Shown here: in pieces, positions 26,108 through 34,783 of the stretch
Position numbering within the stretch: position 1 is the first letter of the stretch
Layout of the letters: each line of letters begins with the position of its first letter
Assembly: GCA_904502235.1 (NCBI GenBank)
Contig: CAJGDP010000001.1
Coordinates: forward strand, 76,633 to 140,632
Direction: 5' to 3'
Length of the DNA stretch: 64,000 nucleotides
DNA from: an uncultured Bacteroidaceae bacterium
GTDB taxonomy: Bacteria; Bacteroidota; Bacteroidia; Bacteroidales; Bacteroidaceae
Program-made: the position numbers and the translations under genes
The notes under the pieces: model-generated
Seen by the model: only the letters and a program-made list of their open reading frames with translations
What the model was told of the DNA's origin: nothing
Database searches by the model: none

Positions 26108-26674
26108 ATGATTAACTCTCAAGACATTAAAATCGGTACTGCAATCCGTATGGATGGCAAGTTGTATTTCTGTATAGATTTCTTGCATGTAAAGCCCGGT
26201 AAAGGTAACACTTTCATGCGTACAAAGCTTAAGGACGTTGTTGACGGATACGTATTGGAGCGTCGTTTCAACATCGGTGAGAAGCTCGAGGATGTACGTG
26301 TAGAGCGTCGTCCTTACCAGTATCTCTATCAGGAGGGTAACGAGTATGTGTTCATGAACCAGGAGACTTTCGAGCAGGTAAACATCTCAGGTGAGCAGAT
26401 CAACGGTGTTGCATTCATGAAGGAGGGTATGACTCTCGAGGTTGTAACAGATGCTTCAACAGAGACGATCCTTTTCGCAGACATGCCTGTTAAGGTTATT
26501 TTGGCTGTTACATACACAGAGCCAGGTTTGAAGGGCGATACAGCTACAAACACCACAAAGCCTGCTACTTTGGAAACCGGTGCAGAAATCCGCGTACCTC
26601 TCTTTATCAACGAAGGTGAGCTTGTTGAGGTTGATACCCGCGACGGTTCATACGTTGGTCGTGTAAAAGCTTAA
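26108..26674 (+). CDS. efp: Translation elongation factor P
   Basis: A 188-residue protein, the usual EF-P length, with KOW-like N domain, OB domains II and III and the C-terminal signature region (about 150-188). EF-P enters the ribosomal E site to relieve stalling at polyproline. The loop that inserts toward the peptidyl-tRNA reads HVKPGKGNTF with Lys32 at the tip, so it is a lysine-type EF-P; no modification enzyme is encoded nearby. First gene of a plus-strand operon, 11 bp before the glycosyltransferase. Confidence 0.96.
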   Translation: MINSQDIKIGTAIRMDGKLYFCIDFLHVKPGKGNTFMRTKLKDVVDGYVLERRFNIGEKLEDVRVERRPYQYLYQEGNEYVFMNQETFEQVNISGEQINGVAFMKEGMTLEVVTDASTETILFADMPVKVILAVTYTEPGLKGDTATNTTKPATLETGAEIRVPLFINEGELVEVDTRDGSYVGRVKA

Positions 26675-26685
26675 TTGACAAAGAA

Positions 26686-27681
26686 TTGTTATACTCTATA
26701 ATTGTACCGGTATATAACAGACCCGGCGAGGTAAAGGAATTGCTCGACAGTCTGGCGGCTCAGACGGTAAAGCCTTTTGAGCTGGTGATTATAGAAGATG
26801 GATCTAAAGAACGGTGTGATCATTTGCTTGGTCACTACCGTTCTTTGTTTGATATCCACTACTATTACAAGGATAATTCAGGACGCAGCGATACGCGTAA
26901 CTACGGAATGCAACGCGCCAACGGTGATTATCTGCTCTTCTTTGATTCCGACGTGATACTCCCACCTTTCTATTTCGAAAGGCTCGAGGAGGCTATGAAA
27001 ACCGACTATTGCGATTGCTTTGGTGGTCCCGATGCGGCAGATGAGTCGTTCTCCGATATGCAGAAGGCGGTGAGCCATGCCATGACATCGTTTTGGACAA
27101 CAGGCGGAATACGCGGTGGCAAGGCTGTGATGGAGAAATTTTGTCCGCGCACCTTCAACATGGGACTTTCAAAGAAGGTTTATGATACAGTGGGTGACTT
27201 CAAGGATATGATGGGCGAGGATATCGACCTCAGCATACGAATACGTAATGCAGGGTTCAAGATACGTCTCATACGCGAAGTGTTCGTATACCATAAGCGT
27301 CGCATAGATATGCGTCGTTTCTTCAAGCAGGTCAACAACTTCGGCCAGGCAAGAATATGGCTTCAGCTAATACATCCCGGTTCGCTCAAGGCGGTGCATA
27401 CAGCACCGGCATTGCTGTTGCTGCTGGGTGTGGTATTGCTGGCTATGGCTTTCTTCTATCCTTGGTTGCTTCTCTTGCCTTTGGCTTATCTGTTGCTTAT
27501 CTTCAGTGATTCGCTCTTGAAGAACAGGAGCCTTAAGGTCGCATTCCTGTCGGTGGTGGCTGCAGTGGTGCAGATAACAGGATATGGAACAGGATTCCTC
27601 AAGGCATTCTGGTTCAAGATGATATTGCGCCGTCCGTTGGAGACAAAGGAGGGCTTGACAAAACTCTACAATAGAGGATAA
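26686..27681 (+). CDS. Family 2 glycosyltransferase with C-terminal membrane segments
   Basis: A 331-residue protein beginning at a TTG codon 11 bp after efp (LYSIIVPVYNRP). The GT-A fold is clear: VPVYNRPGEVKELLDSL, the nucleotide-binding IIEDGS and NYGMQRANGDYLLFFDSDV with the D-x-D motif, and MGEDIDLSIRIRNAGF with the ED catalytic-base region. Residues about 235-310 form two or three hydrophobic segments, placing the enzyme at the cytoplasmic membrane. It would add a sugar from a nucleotide donor to a lipid- or polymer-linked acceptor; donor and acceptor unknown. The in-frame ATG alternatives lie inside the catalytic domain, so TTG is preferred. Confidence 0.85.
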   Translation: MLYSIIVPVYNRPGEVKELLDSLAAQTVKPFELVIIEDGSKERCDHLLGHYRSLFDIHYYYKDNSGRSDTRNYGMQRANGDYLLFFDSDVILPPFYFERLEEAMKTDYCDCFGGPDAADESFSDMQKAVSHAMTSFWTTGGIRGGKAVMEKFCPRTFNMGLSKKVYDTVGDFKDMMGEDIDLSIRIRNAGFKIRLIREVFVYHKRRIDMRRFFKQVNNFGQARIWLQLIHPGSLKAVHTAPALLLLLGVVLLAMAFFYPWLLLLPLAYLLLIFSDSLLKNRSLKVAFLSVVAAVVQITGYGTGFLKAFWFKMILRRPLETKEGLTKLYNRG

Positions 27682-27684
27682 TTT

Positions 27685-28380
27685 ATGGAAGAGGGCAGGC
27701 TGAAACGTACCATAAAGGAGATGCCTTTGGATGAGCGTCCGCGTGAGAAGGCTATGAAGAACGGAATTCAGACATTGAGCAATTCCGAGCTTATGGCAAT
27801 CCTGATAGGTTCGGGAACACCCGATGAAACTGCTGTGGAACTTATGCGTAAGGTGCTTGCCTCGTGTGGCGACAGCATAGCCCGTCTGTCGCGTCTTACT
27901 GTTGACGACCTTTGTCTGTTCAAAGGTATCGGACCGGCAAAGGCTCTGACAATTGTGGCAGCATGCGAGTTGTGGAAACGTCGCGAAGGTGATGATATAA
28001 CACGCACAAAATATATAAGATCTTCGCTCGACCTGTTTGAATATTTCCATCCTAAACTGTGCGATGAGAATGTCGAGCATTGCTATGCACTCCTGCTCAA
28101 CAGCAAGAACGGAATTATTGACAGTGCGCTTATAGGCCGCGGAGGGCTCACTGCAACTGTTGTTGACATCCGTCTTGTTATGCGCGAGGCACTTGTGAAA
28201 CATGCAACCGCCATTGCCATTTGCCACAATCATCCGTCGGGCAATCCGCAACCGAGCAGAGAAGACAACGAACTTACAAAGAACCTTCGCGAAGCGTGCA
28301 AGGTTATGAATATAAGATTCCTCGACCACATTATTGTTGCAGGTGACAGATACTACAGCTATAACGACGAGGGTTTATGA
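27685..28380 (+). CDS. radC: RadC family JAB-domain protein
   Basis: A 231-residue protein with an N-terminal helix-hairpin-helix region (LFKGIGPAKALTIVAACEL) and a C-terminal JAB/MPN domain. The metal-binding JAMM motif HNHPSGNPQPSREDN begins at residue 181. The historical DNA-repair assignment of RadC is not supported experimentally in E. coli; the protein is best called a conserved JAB-domain metallohydrolase of uncertain substrate. It starts 3 bp after the glycosyltransferase stop. Confidence 0.93.
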   Translation: MEEGRLKRTIKEMPLDERPREKAMKNGIQTLSNSELMAILIGSGTPDETAVELMRKVLASCGDSIARLSRLTVDDLCLFKGIGPAKALTIVAACELWKRREGDDITRTKYIRSSLDLFEYFHPKLCDENVEHCYALLLNSKNGIIDSALIGRGGLTATVVDIRLVMREALVKHATAIAICHNHPSGNPQPSREDNELTKNLREACKVMNIRFLDHIIVAGDRYYSYNDEGL

Positions 28381-28391
28381 TTGAATGATTT

Positions 28392-28703
28392 ATGGAAAAG
28401 ATAGAGCTGGAACAGAAAATAGTTGAGATGATAAAGACGGTGTATGACCCTGAAATACCTGTCAATATCTATGATTTGGGACTGATATACCGTATAGAGG
28501 TTAAGGAAGACAATGCGGTTGAGATTGACATGACGCTTACAGCCCCCAACTGTCCTGCGGCAGATTTCATGATGGAAGATGTACGCATGAAGGTCGAGGG
28601 TATAGAAGGTGTAAGCAGTCTGGCTCTTAATCTTGTATTTGAACCGGAGTGGAGCCACGACCTTATGACCGAAGAGGCAAAACTCGAACTCGGTCTGCTA
28701 TGA
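28392..28703 (+). CDS. MIP18/DUF59 family iron-sulfur assembly-type protein
   Basis: A 103-residue protein with the DUF59 hallmarks YDPEIPVNIYDLGLIY (about residues 18-33) and LTAPNCPAADFMMEDV with the conserved Cys. Family members (SufT, PaaD, MIP18) act in iron-sulfur cluster maturation or transfer. Its stop overlaps the next gene's ATG (ATGA), so the two are translationally coupled. The exact client is unknown. Confidence 0.88.
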   Translation: MEKIELEQKIVEMIKTVYDPEIPVNIYDLGLIYRIEVKEDNAVEIDMTLTAPNCPAADFMMEDVRMKVEGIEGVSSLALNLVFEPEWSHDLMTEEAKLELGLL

Positions 28704-29461
28704 AAAAGATATATTTCCTTTCCGATGCACATCTTGGCTCATGGGCAATAGAGCATAGACGCACCCATGAGCGTCGTCTGGTATCCTTCCTCGACAAGGT
28801 AAAGAAGGATGCTACAGCAGTGTATATGCTTGGAGATATGTTCGATTTCTGGTATGAGTTCAAGAATGTAGTACCAAAAGGATTTACACGTTTCCTTGGA
28901 AAGGTTGCCGAGCTCACCGATAGCGGTATAGAGGTACATTTCTTCACAGGCAACCACGACATCTGGTGTCTCGACTATTTCGAGAAGGAGTGCGGAATGA
29001 TTATACACCGCGAACCATGTCTGGTTGAACTTTACGACAAGGAAATCTTTATCGCACATGGCGACGAATTCTCCACCGAGAAGGGATTCCGAATCTTGCG
29101 TGCCATGTTCCACAACCGTTTTCTGCAACGTATGCTTTCAATGGTTCATCCGCGTTGGAGCGTGTGGTTCGGGCACAAGTGGGCGTATAGGAGCATGATG
29201 AAGCACAAAGTCAACGGTGAAGTTCCGTATATGGGCGAGGAAAAGGAGGATTGCGTAAAGTTTGCAAAGAAGTATATTGCAACACATCCGGCAGTAGACT
29301 GCTTTATCTTTGGTCATCGACATATCGATACAGATATTTCGTTGGACAACTCACAGATAATCTTCCTCGGCGACTGGATTTCACGATTCGACTACGTAGT
29401 CTTCGACGGTAAGACAATTGAGCATAAACATTACGTCGAAGGAGAGACCAAAGAAGTATAA
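28700..29461 (+). CDS. lpxH: UDP-2,3-diacylglucosamine diphosphatase-like metallophosphoesterase
   Basis: A 253-residue calcineurin-type phosphoesterase starting MKKIYFLSDAHLGS at the ATGA overlap; an in-frame ATG 17 codons earlier falls inside the previous gene and is not used. All metal-ligand blocks are present: SDAHLGS, GDMFDFWYEF, TGNHDIW, AHGDEF and FGHRHID. This layout fits LpxH, which removes UMP from UDP-2,3-diacylglucosamine in lipid A synthesis. Some Bacteroidetes paralogues of this length have unproven substrates, so LpxH is probable rather than certain. Last gene of the efp operon. Confidence 0.82.
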   Translation: MKKIYFLSDAHLGSWAIEHRRTHERRLVSFLDKVKKDATAVYMLGDMFDFWYEFKNVVPKGFTRFLGKVAELTDSGIEVHFFTGNHDIWCLDYFEKECGMIIHREPCLVELYDKEIFIAHGDEFSTEKGFRILRAMFHNRFLQRMLSMVHPRWSVWFGHKWAYRSMMKHKVNGEVPYMGEEKEDCVKFAKKYIATHPAVDCFIFGHRHIDTDISLDNSQIIFLGDWISRFDYVVFDGKTIEHKHYVEGETKEV

Positions 29462-29487
29462 AACCTTGATGGCGCCATCAAGGTTTT
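29460..29487. terminator. Bidirectional terminator between the efp operon and the restriction gene
   Basis: AAAACCTTGATGGC and its exact complement form a 28-bp perfect palindrome followed by TATT/T-rich sequence, between two converging genes. Confidence 0.8.
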
Positions 29488-29493
29488 ATTGTG

Positions 29494-30672
29494 TTAATCA
29501 TTTATAAAATCATTGTAGTTTTCGTATGCAGATGTTGTAAATGAAATTTCGTAAATCTCTTCATTATTTTCGTTTTTCAAATGCTTCTTTTCTATTCGAA
29601 CACTATCTATGCCATATATTGACAAGTCTGTCATTGTAACTAGTTCGCCTGGCTTTTTTCTAAGTACTTTTCGTAAAATCCATTCGCCTAGATCTGAATT
29701 AGGATTTGACATTAGGGCTTTGCCGTTTGCCTGACAAATTTTAGCAGAAAGTGTCTTTCCGTTTGGTAGTATGAGCTCAAAAGGAGTATTTCTGTCCGGA
29801 AAGAAATAAGGGTATTTCTTATGGATTTCGCGAGGAATAGGTATGTAGACTTCATTCTCGTCTCGTTTTCTTCCTTCTGCATTCCATTGGTTGAGACCAC
29901 TTTTAGGCGGAACTTGCATTTTGCCTCCCCGTGTGGAATATAATGGTAGTATGACGTAATCCAAACCTTTGAATACTTGATTGTTCCTAATATCTTTAAT
30001 TTCAGTTCCTTTTTCTTCTTTTTGTAATAATTCTGATAAAAGCTGTAGAGGGTCTGATAGAATTTCAACAGGTATTTCCTTGTGCGCTGTCGGGAGAATG
30101 AAATCTTTCATCAACACACTTTTGCTCTTGTTGAAATTATATAAGCAATTACCTGAAATAAATGAAATGGATGTTGTGCTATCTTTAACTTCATGGATGT
30201 CGTCGATATCTATAAAATTGTATTCTGTATTAAAGATATTTAATGCTCCATTGCTTCTTCCAACAATATGGTATATGGCATTTTCTACATCGTATGTATC
30301 ATTTGTAACCTGTATTCTGTCATTTCTGAATATAGCAAGTTGTGTAGCCAAATCCTTGCCTTTTAGTGGGTCAAGTAAAGGCTTAAGTCGGTTGAATTCT
30401 GCAATTTTTTCTACAGAATGACCTTTGTTGATTCCAAATGTTTTAATTCCTATACCTAATTTGCCAAGTCGTGCGTCATATGCAGTACAGGCTCTTGCAT
30501 CGTTTATCGCTGTATAGTATTTACAGAATAGATTTTCTGCAATTCTGTAATCAAGATAAGGTGTAGAGCTTTCAGAGAATAATTTAGATAGGCTGGCTAA
30601 TAGTTTAAGCATTTCAAAATACTTATCGTTGCTTTGCCATGTATTTATAAATTTTGTTCTAAAATCTTCCAT
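29494..30672 (-). CDS. Probable type II restriction endonuclease with NgoFVII/B3-like DNA-binding domain
   Basis: A 392-residue protein directly downstream of, and overlapping by 28 bp, a C5 cytosine methyltransferase, the usual pairing of a type II system. The C-terminal third (about 255-385) has the pattern SGLNQWNAEGRKR...YIPIPREIHKK...FFPDR...AKICQANGKALMSNPNS that resembles the B3-like DNA-recognition domain of NgoFVII-type enzymes. The N-terminal half contains YDARLGKLGIGIKTF (D66, K77), which could be part of a nuclease core, but I see no phospholipase-D HxK motif as in the NgoFVII/BfiI group and cannot assign a nuclease family. The coding region is markedly AT-rich compared with its neighbours, suggesting acquisition. 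Recognition sequence unknown. Confidence 0.72.
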   Translation of the reverse strand: MEDFRTKFINTWQSNDKYFEMLKLLASLSKLFSESSTPYLDYRIAENLFCKYYTAINDARACTAYDARLGKLGIGIKTFGINKGHSVEKIAEFNRLKPLLDPLKGKDLATQLAIFRNDRIQVTNDTYDVENAIYHIVGRSNGALNIFNTEYNFIDIDDIHEVKDSTTSISFISGNCLYNFNKSKSVLMKDFILPTAHKEIPVEILSDPLQLLSELLQKEEKGTEIKDIRNNQVFKGLDYVILPLYSTRGGKMQVPPKSGLNQWNAEGRKRDENEVYIPIPREIHKKYPYFFPDRNTPFELILPNGKTLSAKICQANGKALMSNPNSDLGEWILRKVLRKKPGELVTMTDLSIYGIDSVRIEKKHLKNENNEEIYEISFTTSAYENYNDFIND

Positions 30673-31802
30673 ATCATCTTACAAACTTTAGTTATTAATG
30701 GGACTGCTACGGAATTACCCGCTTGCTTATAGCATGCAGATATTGCTATGTCCGGGAATATAAAATTCTTAGGAAATCCTTGGAAATTTAAACATTCTCT
30801 AGGTGTGAGTTTTCGTATTCCGTATTCAGAGAGAATTAGTGGCACGTTATGTCCACCGGTTCCCATGTTTGCTGTGAGAGTAGGGCATAATTCGCTCTTA
30901 TTTTCTCTTACATATTTACGTCTCCACTGATATATTGTGTCTTTAGATGTAATAGCTTGCAATAATTCATTGTAATGGGACATCTTTTCCGTATACATGA
31001 ATTTTTTCTCTTTTACACCTTTCTCAATGCAATCGTGTATCTTATTTGTCAGCTTTTCCTTTTGTGGAAAGGTGAAATCTGCATAATTAGGTATAAGCTC
31101 TTTATTGAAGCATACAATGAATATTCGTTCTCTATTTTGTGGAACATTAGCATATTCTGATGGACTCATGACATTATGGAATACATGATATCCTAAATCT
31201 TCCAATGTTTGCTTTATAATTGAAAACGTTTTTCCATTGTCATGAGTGTATAGGTTTTTTACATTCTCTAAGAAAACAGCTTTTGGCTTTTTCTCTTTGA
31301 TTATTTCTGCAACATCAAAGAATAGAGTACCTCTTGTGTCTTCGAACCCCTTTCTGTAGCCTGCTACAGAAAAAGCCTGGCATGGAAAACCTCCACATAG
31401 TAAATCGAAATTATCGGGAATAGATGCTTTTGTTTCAGGTAGTGTAATATCTCCATGTGGTACATCGCCAAAATTGGTACAATATGTTTTTTGTGCATTC
31501 AAATCCCATTCTGAAGAGAAAACACATTTTCCACCAATTGATTGGCATGCAAGTCTAAAACCTCCAATTCCTGCAAATAGATCTATGAAAGTGAATTTCG
31601 GGTTTTGTGGAGTAGGAAATGGAATATTGATTTGTTGTGTTTTCATCGAGTCAGTTCTGCTTATAATTATGTCAGAATTTCCATAAAGCTCTTCGTATGA
31701 AAAGAGTCTTGTCTGAATAATTCTCTTTGTTTTTAATTGACAAAGATACTCATTTAATTTAATGAGTGTGGATAATTCGGAATTAAAGTTCTTTGTTTGC
31801 AT
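30645..31802 (-). CDS. DNA (cytosine-5) methyltransferase
   Basis: A 385-residue enzyme with a complete set of C5-MTase motifs: I (FIDLFAGIGGFRLA), IV with the catalytic Cys141 (GGFPCQAFSVAG), VI (FLENVKNL), VIII (QNRERIFIV), the target-recognition region, and X (GNSVAVPLI). It protects the host DNA from the adjoining endonuclease by methylating the same site. The first 52 residues lie ahead of motif I and an internal Met53 (MKTQQINIPF) is an alternative start; the promoter position fits the longer form. AT-rich and probably horizontally acquired together with the endonuclease gene. Confidence 0.95.
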   Translation of the reverse strand: MQTKNFNSELSTLIKLNEYLCQLKTKRIIQTRLFSYEELYGNSDIIISRTDSMKTQQINIPFPTPQNPKFTFIDLFAGIGGFRLACQSIGGKCVFSSEWDLNAQKTYCTNFGDVPHGDITLPETKASIPDNFDLLCGGFPCQAFSVAGYRKGFEDTRGTLFFDVAEIIKEKKPKAVFLENVKNLYTHDNGKTFSIIKQTLEDLGYHVFHNVMSPSEYANVPQNRERIFIVCFNKELIPNYADFTFPQKEKLTNKIHDCIEKGVKEKKFMYTEKMSHYNELLQAITSKDTIYQWRRKYVRENKSELCPTLTANMGTGGHNVPLILSEYGIRKLTPRECLNFQGFPKNFIFPDIAISACYKQAGNSVAVPLITKVCKMIWKILEQNL

Positions 31803-31820
31803 TTTTTTTCTTTTTTAATG

Positions 31821-31852
31821 CAAACATATAATATGAATATACCTCTTGTCAA
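31821..31852 (-). promoter_or_regulatory. Restriction-modification operon promoter
   Basis: On the minus strand TTG (31850-31852), 21 nt, TATGTTTG (31821-31828). The leader before the methyltransferase ATG would be only about 10-15 nt. Confidence 0.55.
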
Positions 31853-31904
31853 TTATATTGATTTAAATTTTGTTAAAAAAGAAGGGTAAAATCTTTAGTA
31901 AAAA

Positions 31905-33149
31905 TCATTCTGCAATTGCCGCGGTTCCGAATTTCATGTCGAGTCCGGTGGTGCGTTGGAGTTCAACCCATGCAACGGCTTTGTTGAACAATGCTTTTAT
32001 GTATTCGTGGCGCATTTCGTTTTCGTTGCGTTGTACCAGCAGGTAATCGAGGAACGGAATCTCGCCAAGTTCATATGCCTTTCTTTTGCTTTCAACAACT
32101 TTGCGCATGTCGCAGAGCATTGCGGTTGAGAATGTTTCTGTCTGCATTGATGCAAATCCAAAACTGTGGTATGCCTGCATTACCTCAGTCTCCACCTGCA
32201 GACGTGCCTCTTTGACCTCAATCTCGGCTTGATGTGTGATTGTCGCATCAATGATTTTTTCACCCTTGTTAAGACTCGAGAATTTCAAAGGAACGGCAAC
32301 TCCTGCCTTTATGGTGGTGAAATCGGGGTCGGAAATATTGTATGTGGCACCGATGTTCACATCAAGTTCGGGGCGACGTTGTGCTTTGTTGAACTTTGCT
32401 CTTGCCTTTGCAATGTCGGCTTGCTCAAGTGCCACAATGATGTCGGGACGTCTTTCCAAAGCAATGTTGATGTACTCTTGCATCGCAGCAGGCTGTTCGC
32501 TGATTTCGAGTGTGCCCATACCGCGTAGGCTTTCTGCTCCATCAAGAGTGTTCATATAGTAGCCGAGCATTATTGCGGTGTTTGAGAGCTCGGCTTCGGC
32601 ATCGAGCACGGCATTGCGTGCCACTCCCTGCGCCATGCGGCTCTCTAGCCAATCGCTCTCGGCGATGTCGCCCTTTGCAAAGCGTATGCTGTCGTTTGTG
32701 GCAACTTCGCACAGTGCTTTATAAACCTCCATGGCTTCGGTGTGTATCATGCAGGCGCGCAGGTGACTGAGATATGCAATGGTTGCATCGGCGCGGAAGT
32801 TGCGCATATACTCTTCCAATAGTGCAACTGCCTGTCTGCGCTCGCTCTCGGCAATGTTTATACGCTCTCTGCGCACACCAAAGGTGAATGTCTTGCCTAA
32901 TTCAAACTCTATTCCTTGTCCCAATCCTTTGCTCCAGTCCTCGTTGTTGGTGTATGTTATGGCAAGGGTGGGGTCGGCAAAAACCTTTGAACCTGTTACA
33001 CCGGCATCGGCAATGTCTATGTCAAGGCTTTTGGCTGTCAGGGATATGTTGTCTTTGAACACGCGCTCCATATACTCTCCGTAGGATATGTTCTGCGCTT
33101 TGGCTTGCAGAGACAATATTATTGCTGTGAAAAGAATAATTTTCTTCAT
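31905..33149 (-). CDS. TolC-family outer-membrane protein (CzcC-like), orphan
   Basis: A 414-residue protein with signal peptide (ends LQAKA-QN) and two long coiled-coil helical regions of the OEP type; segments like FELGKTFTFGVRRERINIAE and KAYELGEIPFLDYLLVQRNE resemble CzcC, the channel of heavy-metal RND systems. No adaptor or pump gene adjoins it: it follows the cca-type gene by 25 bp on the same strand. It may work with a pump encoded elsewhere, or with the RND system 7 kb away, which already has its own TolC. Confidence 0.85.
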   Translation of the reverse strand: MKKIILFTAIILSLQAKAQNISYGEYMERVFKDNISLTAKSLDIDIADAGVTGSKVFADPTLAITYTNNEDWSKGLGQGIEFELGKTFTFGVRRERINIAESERRQAVALLEEYMRNFRADATIAYLSHLRACMIHTEAMEVYKALCEVATNDSIRFAKGDIAESDWLESRMAQGVARNAVLDAEAELSNTAIMLGYYMNTLDGAESLRGMGTLEISEQPAAMQEYINIALERRPDIIVALEQADIAKARAKFNKAQRRPELDVNIGATYNISDPDFTTIKAGVAVPLKFSSLNKGEKIIDATITHQAEIEVKEARLQVETEVMQAYHSFGFASMQTETFSTAMLCDMRKVVESKRKAYELGEIPFLDYLLVQRNENEMRHEYIKALFNKAVAWVELQRTTGLDMKFGTAAIAE

Positions 33150-33174
33150 TTATTGCAATTTTTATGTTAAAGTC

Positions 33175-34611
33175 TTATTTGTCGGTGGGTGTCAAGCCCA
33201 TTTTCTTGGCAAGTTCCATTATGTGTGCCAGTGCGGCTTCGTACTCGTTGGGTATCACTCCGTCGAGTATGGCCTCTTTCACGGCACTTTTCAGCTGACC
33301 TACAGCCGCGCATGGTCCAAGGTTGAAGATGCGCATTATCTCCTCACCGTTTACCGGTGGCTGGAAGTTTCGTACACGGTCTTTTTCTTCAATGTCTTTC
33401 AGCTTCTGGCGTACAATCTGGAAATTGTTAAGGAACTGCTTCTTGCGTGTTTCGTTCTTTGATGTTATGTCTGCTTCGCATAGCAACATCAGGTCGTCTA
33501 TGTCGTCGCCTGCATCAAAGAGCAGACGGCGTACGGCAGAGTCGGTAACCTCGTCGTCGGCAATGGCAATGGGGCGCATATGTAGCGAAACAAGCTTTGC
33601 CACATATTTCATCTTCTCGTTCTGTGGCATCTTGTAGTCGCGGAACAGCTTGTTCACCATCTTTTCGCCTACAATGTTGTGGTTATGGAATGTCCACTTC
33701 ATTACAGGGTCCCAACGTTTTGTTCTTGGTTTGCCGATGTCGTGCAACAGTGCAGCCCAACGGAGCCACAGATTGTCGGTCTTCTTTGCAATGTTGTCCA
33801 GAACTTCCAACGTGTGGTAGAACATCTCCTTGTGGCTGTAACCGTTCTTGGTCTCCACACCCTGCATTGCTGTGAGTTGCGGGAAAATTATTTCCAGCAG
33901 TCCGCAACGGTCCAGTTCTATGAAACCTTTTGACGGGGTGGGCGACATCATTATCTTGTTGAGTTCGTCGTTAATCCTTTCGCGAGAGATAATCCTGATT
34001 CTCTCCTTGTTCTCGCAAAGTGCTTCGAAGGTCTCGTCTTCGATATAGAAGTTGAGCTGTGTGGCAAAGCGTACGCAGCGCATCATGCGCAAGGGGTCGT
34101 CGCTGAATGTTATACCCGGCTCAAGCGGTGTGCTTATTATGCGGTCTTCAAGGTCCAGCATTCCGTCGAACGGGTCGACAAGCTCACCGAAACGCTCCTT
34201 GTTGAGGCATATCGCCATTGCGTTTATCGTAAAGTCGCGGCGGTTCTGGTCGTCTTCCAGCGTGCCGTCTTCCACTATGGGGTTACGCGAGTCGTGGCTG
34301 TAGCTCTCCTTGCGTGCGCCAACGAACTCAATCTCATGCTCGTGGTATTTGACTTGTGCAGTGCCGTAATTGGCAAAAACCGACAGATGCGCTCCTTTTC
34401 CCAGCTTTTTGCTGAATGCACGTGCCATCTCAATACCTTTTCCCACAACCACCACATCGATGTCGGTTGATGGACGCTGCAGGAATATGTCGCGTACATA
34501 GCCTCCCACCACATAGCACTCCATGCCCAAGCTGTCGGCTGTTTCTGAAATCTTGCGGAATATAGGGGTGTCAAGCAGTTTGCAAAGTTCTTCTCTATCG
34601 GGTTTATACAT
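33175..34611 (-). CDS. cca: CCA-adding enzyme / poly(A) polymerase-family tRNA nucleotidyltransferase with HD domain
   Basis: A 478-residue protein. The head domain has the class II nucleotidyltransferase signature (GGYVRDIFLQRPSTDIDVVVVG, in which the D-x-D binds metal), the RRDFTINAMA motif and the nucleotide-recognition helix FSDDPLRMMRCVRF. A C-terminal HD domain follows (HTLEVLDNIAK...WAALLHDIGKPRTK). It adds or repairs the CCA end of tRNAs. I used MYKPDREEL as start, since an earlier in-frame ATG gives an unconserved tail and lies within the promoter. It heads a two-gene unit with the orphan TolC. Confidence 0.92.
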   Translation of the reverse strand: MYKPDREELCKLLDTPIFRKISETADSLGMECYVVGGYVRDIFLQRPSTDIDVVVVGKGIEMARAFSKKLGKGAHLSVFANYGTAQVKYHEHEIEFVGARKESYSHDSRNPIVEDGTLEDDQNRRDFTINAMAICLNKERFGELVDPFDGMLDLEDRIISTPLEPGITFSDDPLRMMRCVRFATQLNFYIEDETFEALCENKERIRIISRERINDELNKIMMSPTPSKGFIELDRCGLLEIIFPQLTAMQGVETKNGYSHKEMFYHTLEVLDNIAKKTDNLWLRWAALLHDIGKPRTKRWDPVMKWTFHNHNIVGEKMVNKLFRDYKMPQNEKMKYVAKLVSLHMRPIAIADDEVTDSAVRRLLFDAGDDIDDLMLLCEADITSKNETRKKQFLNNFQIVRQKLKDIEEKDRVRNFQPPVNGEEIMRIFNLGPCAAVGQLKSAVKEAILDGVIPNEYEAALAHIMELAKKMGLTPTDK

Positions 34612-34640
34612 AAAAATCTGGTTTAAATCAAATCTATTTG

Positions 34641-34671
34641 CGAAGATAGTCATTTTCGGGCGATTATGAAA
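34641..34671 (-). promoter_or_regulatory. cca promoter
   Basis: On the minus strand TTTC (34668-34671), 19 nt, TATCTTCG (34641-34648), about 30 bp upstream of the chosen ATG. Confidence 0.5.
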
Positions 34672-34728
34672 ACAGCACCCGTTAAAATGTAAAAACTATC
34701 GCTTGTGGCTCAAAAAGGGATTCCACTC

Positions 34729-34759
34729 TTTGATTGCTTGGATAAATAATGTACTTTTG
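34729..34759 (+). promoter_or_regulatory. Promoter of the unknown lipoprotein gene
   Basis: TTTG (34729-34732), 19 nt, TACTTTTG (34752-34759): full match to the Bacteroidetes consensus, about 25 bp upstream of the ATG. Confidence 0.75.
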
Positions 34760-34783
34760 CACCGATACGAATAATACTGTAAG

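Noticed and set aside
27367..28329. 320-codon minus-strand frame opposite the glycosyltransferase and radC
   Set aside because: Antisense to radC, whose JAMM motif is intact; no own promoter or plausible start region.
31905..33149. Assignment of this TolC to the RND operon at 20-26 kb
   Set aside because: That operon already encodes a TolC translationally coupled to its pump; the two TolC proteins belong to different subgroups.
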